From positions 5,394,001 through 5,458,000 of the forward strand of contig NZ_JAZHSD010000001.1 of NCBI RefSeq assembly GCF_036924745.1: a stretch of DNA of 64,000 nucleotides, written 5' to 3'. Source of the stretch: Bradyrhizobium sp. AZCC 1693 (GTDB lineage: Bacteria; Pseudomonadota; Alphaproteobacteria; Rhizobiales; Xanthobacteraceae). The notes beneath the pieces were generated by a model, which saw only the letters and a list, made by a program, of their open reading frames with translations, ran no database searches and was not told the DNA's origin. The position numbers were made by a program, and so were the translations under genes. Numbering within the stretch: position 1 is the stretch's first letter; each line of letters opens with the position of its first letter. Shown here piece by piece: positions 37,501 to 45,523 of the stretch.

Positions 37501-38532
37501 TGGGGCGACACGTCTGTCCTTGTCGGCCGGTTGTTCGACGCCAGCCAGCAGGTCGGAAATGTTTTTCGATGGCGTCCCGATCGGGAGTCCGTAGTCGAGC
37601 GCCAATTCGAATAGCCAGGGCGAGGTGCCGGCCTGCGGCTCTGCCGGAAAAGGCTTTTTCAACCAGTTTCGGCGGTCGTAGGCAGTCCGGTTGCCGTATT
37701 TCGCCGAAACCAGATAGCGCGGCGACGCGAAGGGCTGGTTAGCCAGCTCGCCGTCATCGGAGGAATACTCGTATTGAACCGCGTTTCCACGATCGTCAAA
37801 GGAACGCTCGATCTGCCATTGAAATATGCGCGGCGCATCGTCCGGATCGTTTGCAGCGCGTAGCTGCGAGCCAGAGGAGAAGCCGTACAGGCTGGTGACA
37901 TTTGTACGGCTGATGATCCGCCAGAAGCTGTTGGAGCAGGCGCGGCTGCCGTCCGGCCGGGGTGCGATCATGCGCCACCATTCGATACGGCTGAACGCGT
38001 TGTCCACGCGGGGACGATAGGGACGCACTTCGTAATGTTCGGCAGCGGGAGCGGATGGCAGAAGGCTTCCATTGGGCGAGTGATACCGCACGATCGCGTT
38101 GCCACGGTCATCGGCGACGCGCACCAGTTCGTCGGTTCCCGGCGCCAGGAAACCGTCGGAGTCGATATCGTCTGCGTAACGAGGGATACCCTTGTCCGTG
38201 CGCCGGACGATGGCTGGCGCGTTCACGCTCCAGGCGATGCCAAACGGGCCGTTGCCTGCGCCGGATTCGTAGTCCATTGATAGTTCAGGGCCGATGCCGC
38301 CACGGACGGGATTGATTGGAAGAGGCACCGTTAGGCGTGCCGTGCCGCGATAGCCATCGACACTGATTTTTTCATCAATACCCCGGATTGCGCCGCCGCC
38401 TTTCGGCAGGTTGGCCGCAAATCCCCCGCCTTCAAACACAGCCTTATTATTGGAAGAAGTTGGAGACCCCATCGAACCGGCATGGTTGCCAATCGAATTT
38501 GTCGAATGCCGAGGGAGCGAGGGGCTGGACAT
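31528..38532 (-). CDS. TcB-TcC fusion: Tc toxin cocoon with RHS repeats (2334 aa)
   Basis: In one chain it carries the TcB part: a SpvB-type N-terminus (residues ~55-330) and FG-GAP/VCBS repeats with D-x-D/N-G-x-G-x-x-D-L at ~510-720, e.g. F-D-L-D-G-D-G-L-S-D-L. The middle TcdB domains follow. The TcC part has YD/RHS repeats ~1650-2160 and an RHS core E-R-D-E-S-T-G-L-N-Y-H-G-A-R-Y-Y ending N-V-D-P-T-G at ~2223, the autoproteolysis site of TcC. The family builds a hollow shell that holds the unfolded effector and docks on TcA. After the core only ~105 residues remain in frame. The last ~20 are out-of-frame sequence, and the true effector appears to continue in the overlapping frame. It lies upstream of tcA on the same strand. 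Confidence 0.9.
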   Translation of the reverse strand: MSSPSLPRHSTNSIGNHAGSMGSPTSSNNKAVFEGGGFAANLPKGGGAIRGIDEKISVDGYRGTARLTVPLPINPVRGGIGPELSMDYESGAGNGPFGIAWSVNAPAIVRRTDKGIPRYADDIDSDGFLAPGTDELVRVADDRGNAIVRYHSPNGSLLPSAPAAEHYEVRPYRPRVDNAFSRIEWWRMIAPRPDGSRACSNSFWRIISRTNVTSLYGFSSGSQLRAANDPDDAPRIFQWQIERSFDDRGNAVQYEYSSDDGELANQPFASPRYLVSAKYGNRTAYDRRNWLKKPFPAEPQAGTSPWLFELALDYGLPIGTPSKNISDLLAGVEQPADKDRRVAPSEGPVRPDSFASYRSGFAIRTRRLCRRILSYHRIPGGYDGLCRSLELTYDENPYLSKLIAITQVAWDGPAGKAFPPLQLCYAEVPDLAKARVERLAPDALPTLRATLDRPRYAFIDLDAEGAPGALFQSSGGAWLFARNSGGGRFTAPQPVDYQPALAGVAGANATTPAVTLLDLNGNGLLDLVEFGRPSTGFRERASDYTWDRFIPFTSSPALNPDDPNVRFFDLDGDGLSDLVWSEQGAYFWQRSLGEAGFAAPERLTWASEEKNGPRLLFADRNNTVYLADVSGDGLTDLVRIRNGEVCYWPNLGRGRFGPRTALTLHEEDGTDTGEQVAFDRSELFSASRIRLLDIDGTGSTDLAYLGANGLRCWRNQSGNGFSRPVTIPFPPVDDPGAVSVVDLLANGTSCLVFAPATPDPSVSIQYLHLVGAQSADPRVPPDTSRAQKPHLLVRHTNNLGGETFFHYTTSAQFCVQDRDNGQPWVTKLGFPVQVIERVEYRDLVTGKILSNSYRYRHGHYDGQEREFCGFAFVEQQDSVRYEDFSGSGTAAFASAAANADAKFHLPPAVVRTWFHTGAVLKGETLSRRLASEYFCTDADAALLPDTALPELREAETREAVRALKGSMLRQEVYSGEDDGSVLPGAWPYTVSERNYVVRRLQATGANRHAVFQVHPAQQIDYHYEQQPDDPRIEHQFTLEVDQWGNVLQSAHAAYGRRAAGLMRDIAFLSEQEREIQGATSLDYSLKRYTEAIADPISDPLDHQAALLCEAIDCEITGVPPTGPKGFYQPSDLRALHSATGLAELPYQAAASAPAARRRIEHNRLHYWDTTQAKALPLGRIAIPALPHQTFKLALTPDMLSGLVAEAGEPIDPDQLILAGYRRRRDLPFSQFAATSTWPDDADAESWWAPSPFQQHDAAAFFVPIRHFDSFYATTTQRFGVGALMPERVVDPLENETRIKNDYRLLQPQQITDANGSVTELRFDLRGMVAAMALRGNEPRPTKDSLAGISANLAAADVEKFFENPTLLAQPGSGSIVSIRNATSRFVYDVFAACNVEQPVGVFALDPAPAGRKIRPVWAATLARQFHVVQDADAPIEIAFAYSNGFGEVAQTKQLTAPGPLDPAGPAGTRWIGSGWQIHDNKNSVVRQYEPFFTATHDFERGRIEGATVTTLYDPLQRVRATLVPHRVLLPSGAVAQTAPVGHSYEKHIHRAWGDTTWDGNDTVLLDPLADPDVRAFFRKLPPSDFQPSWHQQRIDPALNRASWPADERRQRWEREAALCTAAHAATPARNFLDPRGRVFLSVVHHRRELEGPDEFMHTRTDYDIEGNQRAVVDAMQRPVMRWDYFMVGLPWRSHSMDGGKRLMLAAVDGKPVLEWDAMNRRIVHEFDSLRRPIKVRVREAGSEHIRESYAYGESLGDGAARYLRGRLHQQQDDAGTLTISRYDWHGQPVSTARAFALDGNTVRSREDSFDAQSRLVRSACDSATVSRKYSTSGQLIEVASSPGGTVVAGIEYRPSGQRALLRHSGEGPGIRYVFDSLTGRLHFQQAREFQYLHHVFDPVGSITHIADDSLDVEFYAGQRIEPLQQFTYDSLYRLATASGREHCSRTSGTWNERFADGSPFDLGAHPNDQHAFRNYSETYHYDSVGNLLRQRHVAGSGSWTRSFDVEILNNRLRNVSVGALNVETLQYDDHGNVVRMAHLSSLAWDCRDRLVSAVRGGDRSRFAYDAAGQRAAKSEPRGTRCYFGEFEFFSTGLATHSSVIRDGAGILAIVDHAGGGNAQVRLQLPNHLGSCGVEIDRASGDLIAREEFYPYGGTSFQAPTSGAAARRYRFTAKERDESTGLNYHGARYYAPWLGRWISTDPIATNDGPNQYSYVGNNPTCNVDPTGQFESKPDSYESKPDARRALAQAEGSTTKGSVGAPGFKESLIPVWGSGRESINHLQEGHYAKSAFWGVLAITDVFLVKSLVTRSRKNTAAWRCQVIGPRGGATLVAQLT

Positions 38533-39745
38533 CGATGCTAAACAAACCCAATCAGAGCGTGGCCGAAGATTGAGCGTCTGGGCTGCAAAGCCCGTTTAAC
38601 TGGATACCATGTCGACATTCTCCGCTCGCTTCGATCCGGCTGGGCCTGCTCTCGTAACGTCACGTCCGCGATGCTCTGCCGGCTCGTGCGAAGGCTGATT
38701 GGCCGGCGGTACAGGCGAAAGCTTCCGGGCTCGTCAAACATCAGAACGCCCATGAAATCAGTCCTTGCAAACCGATGTGTCCCAAAATGATTGTATGGTC
38801 TCAGCCGATCATATTGTTCGATGGACCTGCACTGCGGCTGTATTGCAAACTTGTTTTCGAAATTAAGACGGATGTGTTCCGAATAGTCCGCTTATCAATC
38901 CGCTCAGCATAGTCATTGCAGGATATCCCGAGCAATATCTATTTCGAGGCCTGGGCGGAAAACAGACAGTGATCCCCTGAAGCGTTTCGCTCTAAGCGTC
39001 GCGGCCTGGCGATCGACCTGTCTCCCGTCATCCTGTTACAAGCGCTTGACCGGCCCACCTCAGTGGCTTCCTCGGAAAGCGTTCAGGACAAGGTCGTCGG
39101 CTATCGATTGTTTCGCTTGCCCGACGTAAAGCGGTTGCCCGCGCAGGACTAGTTGAAGCCTTCAGGCTTGGTGTATTTTTCCGGGAGCGTTAATTCAATG
39201 GGCCAGCCACAATGAGAGTTAGCCTGAACCGGTCCCACTGGTTGACAGCCCCCAGCAACTCCATACAATGAAGAGTTGTGATACTAATAAGATCCCGTTT
39301 GGCTATTTGGTCGAGAAAAGTTGCTGGGAAAAGTAGCGGCGAGGCGTGTTGCAGGCGCAAAAAGGCATTGCTGAGCGTGTTTTGATTTTCAGTACAGCGC
39401 ACGCTAGGGCTCGCACATCTTTCGTCTGCGCGAAATCATGGCCTGACGATTTAGATTTGGAGCCTCAACTAGCGGGCCGAATTGGCTGATGAAGTCTAGT
39501 TGTCACGGTAGGGTGTTGAAGAACCGTCGGTATTACAGATTTGCTGGTGGCCTTCTTCAGAAAACGAGTGTGGAGCGTCTTATTAAAGGAGCGTCTTATT
39601 AAAGATCGTTGATCAGCTTGACATTGGCTCGGCGGAAATGCCGAACCTTCAATCCGGCTTCGCTCCATCAGTGGGACTGCTCGTGCCGGATGGCAGTCTG
39701 AAAAAATCGTATCGCTTCACAACCTCCGGAGATCGATGAGTTGTC
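38533..39745. other. Divergent intergenic region, no supported gene
   Basis: About 1.2 kb between the Tc BC gene and the divergent patatin gene. Short frames on both strands lack motifs. It should hold the promoters for both directions. A perfect 16-bp tandem duplication lies at 39572-39603. Confidence 0.5.
39572..39603 (+). repeat. 16-bp perfect tandem duplication
   Basis: The unit GGAGCGTCTTATTAAA occurs twice without a gap, about 145 bp upstream of the patatin gene start. It may reflect a small duplication or paired regulator sites. Confidence 0.7.
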
Positions 39746-42745
39746 ATGGACGACTTGAAGCGTCGACTGGCTGAGAGCCTTGCCGCATCAAGGGAAGCGG
39801 CACAGAAGGCGTCCGCCCTTGTCGCGGATGCTATTGGTGGGCCCGACACCACCGTCCTGGCCGACGCTGGTGACGTGTTCCATGACGAATTCAACGCGAT
39901 CGAACTCCGGCGGAATGTGCTCGCCGGCAACGGATACACCGAGCCCGCCTCGCTGACTGCAGGCGTACCGGGTGCCGACGCGACAATGGAGGACTATTGT
40001 CGGAAAGCCCACGGCCTCCAGAACCTGTCCGCGCTGTGTCTCTCCGGGGGCGGCATCCGCAGTGCAGCTTTTGCGCTCGGCGTGGTGCAGGGCCTTGCCA
40101 AGCGGCAAGTCCTGTATCAGTTCGACTATCTCTCAACGGTTTCCGGCGGCGGTTATCTGGGCAGCTTTCTCACGGCATGGGTTCAGCGCAAAGGGTACGG
40201 TCCAGTTTGCGAAGACCTGGTTGGCGATTTTAAGCCGGGCGAGACGTCACCCTTGCAATACCTTCGTCGCTACACGAGCTATTTGACCCCAGATCGCGGC
40301 CTGGTCACCGCCGATGCGCTCACGGTGCTTGCGCTGTACGTTCGCAACCTGTTTCTGAACTGGCTGATCATCGTCCCGCTCGTCCTCTGCGTGATCATCG
40401 CTCCGAAATTCTATGTCGCGGCAGTTGGAGCGCTTCCCGGGTCGCAGCTCATTATCTCGTCAACGCTGATGCTCGCTATCACGGTGATGGGATTGGCGTC
40501 GCTGGAATCGCTTCGGCAGCGGCCAGGCTGGGAAAGCCGGCAAGACAGAAAGCCCGAGGCATTCCAGATCTGGCAGAAGTGGCCGATGCTCGTCGCCGGC
40601 CTGGCTGCGAGCATTGCCTCGTTGAAATTCCTGGAGAGCGGCAAAGGGATCTCGAACTGCTTGGCAACACATCCAGTCGACGGTGCTTTCTTCCCAAATG
40701 TTGAGGTGCAAGATGCGCCGCAAGGTGTGATGCTGGGCGATGCAATCCTGTTCGCGGCGGGAATCGTGGCGGCAGTCAGCTTCATTGCCTGGATGATTGC
40801 ATTCTTCGTATCGAGGCCGCCGAACCCTTCCGAGATATCAACCCGCTCGACCGTGCGGGTGAGAGCGGGCGACGCAATCTGGTCAGTTATTCTCTTCACG
40901 CTGTCCGGTGCTGTAATCGGCATGGGTCTTGGCCTGGCTTTCTACTGGATTGCCGGCATGTGTAATTTTGCGCTGCGGGCATTTGTTGTTCTCTGCTTTG
41001 GTCCGCTGATCGTTATCGCCGCCAGCTTCCTTGGGGAGATGATCTATATCGGTCTCACCAGCGACTCCAAATGGAGCGACGGTGAGCGCGAATGGCTGGC
41101 GACAGCGGAGGGATATCACGGTCGCACAGCGGTGACCTGGATGCTGCTGATGCTGCTGGTTTTCGGCGGATCTTACGGCATCTTTTATCTTGCCGACGAT
41201 CCGGATTGGTACAAGCTGTTACCGACTCTTGGCGGCACTGGCGGCGTCACGGCTGTGATCGTCGCCTGGCTTGGCAAGGCATCGGCGACTGCTGCAAACA
41301 TCCGCGAACGCTACAACACCTGGAAAAATTGGTCGTCGGCCGCCATTCTCGCTGTGGCCATGCCGGTGTTTCTGATTATCACGACTAGTTTCTTGTCGGC
41401 TGGGGTCGATTGGCTGGTTGCCAAGAATGCCCTGTCGTATGGAATGGAGGTGTCCCAGTGGGGAATTGGCGGTTTGACTGCCTATGCATCGGGCCTGAGC
41501 TTGCTCTGGCGGCTGGTGATTGTATTGGCGATCTGCCTTACCGTCTTGCTGGGAGCATCCTACAGGATAAATACCAACCGCTTCTCACTGCACGGGCTGT
41601 ATCGAAACCGGCTGATACGCGCGTTTCTCGGCGCTTCCCGGGCGGAGGCCGAAAGGAAGGCCAACCCGCTCACCGGTTTTGATGAAAAGGACAATGTAGA
41701 TCTTTGCGACCTGTGGCCTAACAAATATGAGGCCGGCATCCCTCCGCAATACCTTGTCGTCAACTGCTCGTTGAACGTTCTGAAATCATCGGAACTGGCA
41801 TGGCAAGAACGAAAGGCGATGTCGATGACCTTCACTCCCCGCGCAGCGGGGGCGCGCGCGCTCGACGACTGGAAGGGATACTATCGTCGCGCCAGCGAAT
41901 ACAGCGACCGTATCAGTCTCGGAACAGCGATGACGATTTCGGGGGCTGCGGTCAGTCCGAACATGGGATACCACTCGTCGTCGGCTCTGAGCGTGCTGAT
42001 GACGTTTTTCAACGTCCGTCTGGGCGCATGGCTTGGCAATCCGGGGCCGGCTGGCGCGCAAATCTACAAGGCATCGGGACCGCGCTTCTCGGCTTGGCCC
42101 ATCCTGATCGAGGCCCTCGGCCTGACGACGGAAAAGAGGAGCTACGTCTATCTCTCCGATGGCGGTCATTTCGAGAATCTCGGCCTCTACGAGATGATCC
42201 AGCGGCGATGCCGCTTCATCGTGGTCAGCGACGCAGGATGCGACCCCGGTATCACCTTCGAGGACCTCGGCAACGCCGTCCGCAAGATTTCGATTGATCT
42301 CAATGTGAAACTCGAATTCGACTCGTTGCGAATTCCCGCACGGAAGGATCCTCCGGTTACGGGTACCTATTTCGCGATGGCCCGAATCATTTACCCGGAA
42401 GCTGGCGCTCCCGTCGGCCGACTGCTCTATATCAAGCCGAGCTACCAGGGGACGGAGCCCCCTTCGGTGCGGAGCTATGCCGAAGCGAACCCGGCTTTTC
42501 CCCATGAGCCGACCGGTGATCAGTTTTTCGGTGAATCTCAGTTTGAAGCCTATCGGGCGTTGGGCGAGTATATCATCCAGAACGTCGATGGAGGCGCGAG
42601 GCGAAGTTACACCGACGTGGAGAGATTCATGGATGCCGTCGCTGCGCACAGCAAGAAAAGCTCCACAACGGCCGGGCAGACGCAGGCCCGCGGCTATTCG
42701 AACATTTTCCAACGCAGGTCACCGGCAACGCCGTCCAGGCGCTAG
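39746..42745 (+). CDS. Patatin-like phospholipase with large membrane insert (999 aa)
   Basis: Patatins are Ser-Asp dyad lipid acyl hydrolases. The oxyanion motif S-G-G-G-I-R is at residues ~100-106 and the nucleophile elbow T-V-S-G-G-G-Y is around residue 132. The catalytic Asp motif S-D-G-G-H-F appears only near residue 802. Between them are about ten hydrophobic segments (residues ~195-610), so the catalytic halves are separated by a membrane region. It should sit in the inner membrane with the catalytic core in the cytosol (inference). The start M-D-D-L-K-R follows a GAT-rich leader with no strong ribosome site. It is divergent from the Tc genes and followed by a secreted protein and a membrane protein. 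It could modify lipids for toxin release or for self or host damage. Confidence 0.82.
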   Translation: MDDLKRRLAESLAASREAAQKASALVADAIGGPDTTVLADAGDVFHDEFNAIELRRNVLAGNGYTEPASLTAGVPGADATMEDYCRKAHGLQNLSALCLSGGGIRSAAFALGVVQGLAKRQVLYQFDYLSTVSGGGYLGSFLTAWVQRKGYGPVCEDLVGDFKPGETSPLQYLRRYTSYLTPDRGLVTADALTVLALYVRNLFLNWLIIVPLVLCVIIAPKFYVAAVGALPGSQLIISSTLMLAITVMGLASLESLRQRPGWESRQDRKPEAFQIWQKWPMLVAGLAASIASLKFLESGKGISNCLATHPVDGAFFPNVEVQDAPQGVMLGDAILFAAGIVAAVSFIAWMIAFFVSRPPNPSEISTRSTVRVRAGDAIWSVILFTLSGAVIGMGLGLAFYWIAGMCNFALRAFVVLCFGPLIVIAASFLGEMIYIGLTSDSKWSDGEREWLATAEGYHGRTAVTWMLLMLLVFGGSYGIFYLADDPDWYKLLPTLGGTGGVTAVIVAWLGKASATAANIRERYNTWKNWSSAAILAVAMPVFLIITTSFLSAGVDWLVAKNALSYGMEVSQWGIGGLTAYASGLSLLWRLVIVLAICLTVLLGASYRINTNRFSLHGLYRNRLIRAFLGASRAEAERKANPLTGFDEKDNVDLCDLWPNKYEAGIPPQYLVVNCSLNVLKSSELAWQERKAMSMTFTPRAAGARALDDWKGYYRRASEYSDRISLGTAMTISGAAVSPNMGYHSSSALSVLMTFFNVRLGAWLGNPGPAGAQIYKASGPRFSAWPILIEALGLTTEKRSYVYLSDGGHFENLGLYEMIQRRCRFIVVSDAGCDPGITFEDLGNAVRKISIDLNVKLEFDSLRIPARKDPPVTGTYFAMARIIYPEAGAPVGRLLYIKPSYQGTEPPSVRSYAEANPAFPHEPTGDQFFGESQFEAYRALGEYIIQNVDGGARRSYTDVERFMDAVAAHSKKSSTTAGQTQARGYSNIFQRRSPATPSRR

Positions 42746-42856
42746 GAGGCGCGCCCGTCCACCTTGTCCCTTTTGCAACCCTGATTTTGATACCGCCCAC
42801 ACCATCTCGAGTTTCGACATCTAGTTCTTCCGAAAATAATGAAACGGAGTGCAGCA

Positions 42857-43723
42857 ATGCGAAGCATGGTTCGATTTGGGTGCCTGTTGGTCTTGTTCGG
42901 CTTCGCCGGTCCAGCGTGGGGCCAGTACCTGGAAGATGCGACGGTATGCGGCAGCCTGACGCGCGACGCGCGCAGGGGCCTTTACGTAGCTTACCCAGCG
43001 TTTTCGGCCGGCGCGACAAAAGTGAGGGCGGAAGGCGGTTGCGGGACCGATCCAGGCCTCTGCGTCAGCCGGGTCAATGGCGCGAACGTCTTCGATCCCA
43101 GCGTCAAGTTCTACTACGTTCCTGTCCCGGTGCCTGCAAACGAAGAAGGGGTCTGGCATGTCCGAACCCAAACCCAGGCGCTCAACGTCGGCGGGGCTGA
43201 CCTCGCCATGATAAAGCGGCCGGCCATCAAGACCCAATGTTCGCCGGACGCCCCGCTTGAAATCTCGCCGGATGTCCCGCGAGTCAGCGTCGACGACTAT
43301 ATCGACTATCACAATGGCAGGCGGGGCGGTTGGGATTTTGGGCGCTATTTCCACTTCCGGATTCAAGATCCTCCTGGCGGTTGCATCAGCACCGGCAGCA
43401 GGGCGATGGGCAATCTCAACGAGATTTACGGCTTCGAGGGCGTAGCCAGAAGAGCGCGCGAGGTTGCGAGCTATTCCTTGTTGTCCAGAGCAAATGCGGC
43501 GACAACACGCTACGCCGGGCTTTCGTCGGAATTCGCCTATCGTAACCCGCAAGAGGCGGCATGCTTCGCTTTCAGTGGGCCAACGCTTACCCGGTCCGAC
43601 ATGGCGCAATCGGATATAGACTGGCGGCCGCAAACGACGACGGTCTGGATCAAGCGGCTGCGAGGCAGGCAGGTGATGCAAGCGATCGACGTCACGCGGC
43701 GGGTCGTGACCTGGAGACAGTAG
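42857..43723 (+). CDS. Secreted protein of unknown function
   Basis: 288 aa from the ATG at 42857, preceded by ACGGAG; an ATG 18 bp upstream is the alternative. A Sec signal peptide (M-R-S-M-V-R-F-G-C-L-L-V-L-F-G-F-A-G-P-A) is followed by a likely cleavage after A-W-G. The mature part has several Cys residues, probably disulphide-bonded. I recognise no family. It lies 112 bp downstream of the patatin gene and directly abuts the next membrane protein gene, so the three are probably one operon. Confidence 0.7.
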   Translation: MRSMVRFGCLLVLFGFAGPAWGQYLEDATVCGSLTRDARRGLYVAYPAFSAGATKVRAEGGCGTDPGLCVSRVNGANVFDPSVKFYYVPVPVPANEEGVWHVRTQTQALNVGGADLAMIKRPAIKTQCSPDAPLEISPDVPRVSVDDYIDYHNGRRGGWDFGRYFHFRIQDPPGGCISTGSRAMGNLNEIYGFEGVARRAREVASYSLLSRANAATTRYAGLSSEFAYRNPQEAACFAFSGPTLTRSDMAQSDIDWRPQTTTVWIKRLRGRQVMQAIDVTRRVVTWRQ

Positions 43724-44374
43724 ATGCGTAGATGGCCGTTGAACTTTCCGGCCTATTGGGTCGTCGAAAACTCAGCGATAGAGGATTTCTTTGCAAAATT
43801 CATCTGGCTGATCGTCCCGCTCCAGTATGGATTACTGACGCAGATCGCGCGCGGCCTGGATCCGGGTGACTACACCGTCGCGGCGTTGCTGTCGCTCAGC
43901 TCGATGGTTTTGCTGTTGATCGCAGGCTCGGCAACTGCCGGCGTCGTGCTTGTGATCTTCAAGCGCGCCAGAGGCAACTATCAGCAGGTAGCCCGAATGT
44001 GGGTGGTCTCGCTTTTGATCAGCTGGGCGGGCGCCAACTTCTTGTATGCAGGTTCGCTGATATGTGGATACGTATGGGAGTGGAACGGCGACCTGCTCGG
44101 TGATTCCCTTCGCATTTTGATGGTCGACCGTCTCAAAATCCTGAAGGAAGTCGACGTCGTACCTGGCCGGAATTGGCCGACGTTCTTGTCCTATCTGATA
44201 TTTGCGTACCTTTCCGTTGCTGTTTGTTTCCTGGTACGCGTCTTACATATTCGGTTCTCGCGCCAGCGCGGACCGTCGCCGCCCCTGCCCGAGCCTGACC
44301 TGATCTGGCCCGGTGTCGTGGTCGCAACGGTCATGATGTTTATCAACGTCGTTGCCACGGCGCCCGCGAAGTAG
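43724..44374 (+). CDS. Small multi-spanning membrane protein
   Basis: 216 aa. The ATG follows the upstream TAG with no spacer, indicating translational coupling with the secreted protein gene. Hydrophobic segments lie near residues 24-42, 55-82, 95-118, 150-172 and 190-211. There is no recognised family. It probably cooperates with the patatin and the secreted protein; its role is unknown. Confidence 0.7.
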   Translation: MRRWPLNFPAYWVVENSAIEDFFAKFIWLIVPLQYGLLTQIARGLDPGDYTVAALLSLSSMVLLLIAGSATAGVVLVIFKRARGNYQQVARMWVVSLLISWAGANFLYAGSLICGYVWEWNGDLLGDSLRILMVDRLKILKEVDVVPGRNWPTFLSYLIFAYLSVAVCFLVRVLHIRFSRQRGPSPPLPEPDLIWPGVVVATVMMFINVVATAPAK

Positions 44375-44566
44375 CACGATTCCGTGACTTTTCATCCCTA
44401 TCAGCATCCCGAGGCGCAAGAGTTGGACGACTTGCGAAGTCTTGACTGCGCCACAGACGGCGGCAAAGCCAACCGAGCAGCTTGTCGGCCGCATGGCTGT
44501 GTTTCGGCACCGAAGTGGGGACCCCATGCTGGCTGCCTGCAATTGATTGATTCAACATAGAATTCA

Positions 44567-44615
44567 GCTCTTCGAGAGAGGTCCCATCGGCGCCGACGGG
44601 ACCTCTCTGAAGAGC
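44567..44615. repeat. Large near-perfect palindrome (49 nt)
   Basis: The arms GCTCTTC…GAAGAGC (7 bp) and AGAGAGGTCCC…GGGACCTCTCT (11 bp) surround an inner TCGGCGCCGA palindrome. A single unpaired base and an A/C mismatch interrupt a stem of about 23 pairs. No T-run follows on either side, so it is not a standard terminator. It sits just beside the IS21 remnant. Confidence 0.75.
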
Positions 44616-44631
44616 AGCGTCTCAAATGTTA

Positions 44632-44874
44632 TCAGCGTATTGCGGCCGGCGCGGTGGGGGCCATTTCGATCAGCAATGACACCTGATTTTCGGAAGCGGC
44701 TGTGCCTCGCGCTCGTAGCCAAACTCCGTCGCCGCCGAACGGATGACCTTCCGTACCACCTTCCCGAAACGCCGACGTCACGCATATCGCCTTGATCGGC
44801 TGTCCGTGAACGAAATACGCTCGACGGATCTTCGCAATCATCTCCACGACGAGCATTCCAATCTCGGCTCCCAT
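44632..44874 (-). pseudogene. istA: IS21-family istA, N-terminal remnant with frameshift
   Basis: The first part reads V-E-M-I-A-K-I-R-R-A-Y-F-V-H-G-Q, the conserved opening of one IS21 transposase lineage (helix-turn-helix region). After about 40 residues the continuation K-V-V-R-K-V-I-R-S-A-A-T-E-F is found in a different frame. Upstream (44875-44945) the sequence resembles an IS21 end with GGACGCCGATCACC. Only the 5' piece remains. Confidence 0.65.
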
Positions 44875-44949
44875 GAAAAAAAGAAGCCAGTGTGGACCCC
44901 TCAGTACAGGGGTCCCGATTGGACGCCGATCACCGCGAAAACGGGATCC

Positions 44950-45513
44950 TTATTCCGCGCCGAAACTGAGTGAGACCGTCGGGTCGCCCAGTATCACCGT
45001 AGTTTGCCGATCCATTGCGACCAACTGGCAGTATAGCGCTCGATCTCGCGCGCCAGTGATCTGGCCGCGGGCGTCGGCGGCGGCGTTCGACCAATAGGCG
45101 AAGTAGTTTCCCGCCTCTTGATAGACTTTCTCGAGCGCCCACCCGATTGGATTGGGTTCGGACTTTTGGTAGAGCCTGTCGTAGAGCGCGGACACGAGCA
45201 CGTGGGTCACCACCTGCTTGTTCTCCGTCTCTCGCAGGGTCCAATCGAAGGTCGGTTCGACGTGGCCGATGAAGGCACGAAGCGGTCTTTGGGCGCCAAG
45301 AAGTGCTCTGGCCATAGGCGCGGTGATTGCGCCAGCGCCGTTGGAAATTCCAGAAAGCATATCGCCGATTTCGCTTCCGGCCGGAAATAGACTCCGGTAG
45401 CGGGACACACCGTCCGAACCGGCCGAGCAACAGGCATGAGCGTACCAGATCGCCCCGGACGGATTCCAGGCGCGCAGTTTGTCCACTTGTAGAACGGAAT
45501 AATCGCAGTCCAC
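44950..45513 (-). pseudogene. C-terminal fragment of an unknown, possibly caspase-fold, protein
   Basis: The frame is open from the IS21 left end (about 45523) to a stop at 44950, giving at most ~190 residues of a longer protein whose start was removed by the IS. It contains H-A-C-C-S-A-G-S-D-G, a Cys-centred motif reminiscent of CHAT or C25/caspase-like peptidases. F-I-G-H-V-E-P and G-D-P-T-V also fit such a fold. The matching N-terminal half is not found elsewhere in the window. Its end also abuts IS21 remnant sequence, so both sides may be rearranged. The fold assignment is tentative. Confidence 0.4.
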
Positions 45514-45523
45514 CGGGCAACCC

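Noticed and set aside
38538..38753. 71-codon minus-strand frame upstream of the TcB-TcC gene
   Set aside because: No motif, no ribosome site and biased Arg/Ser content.
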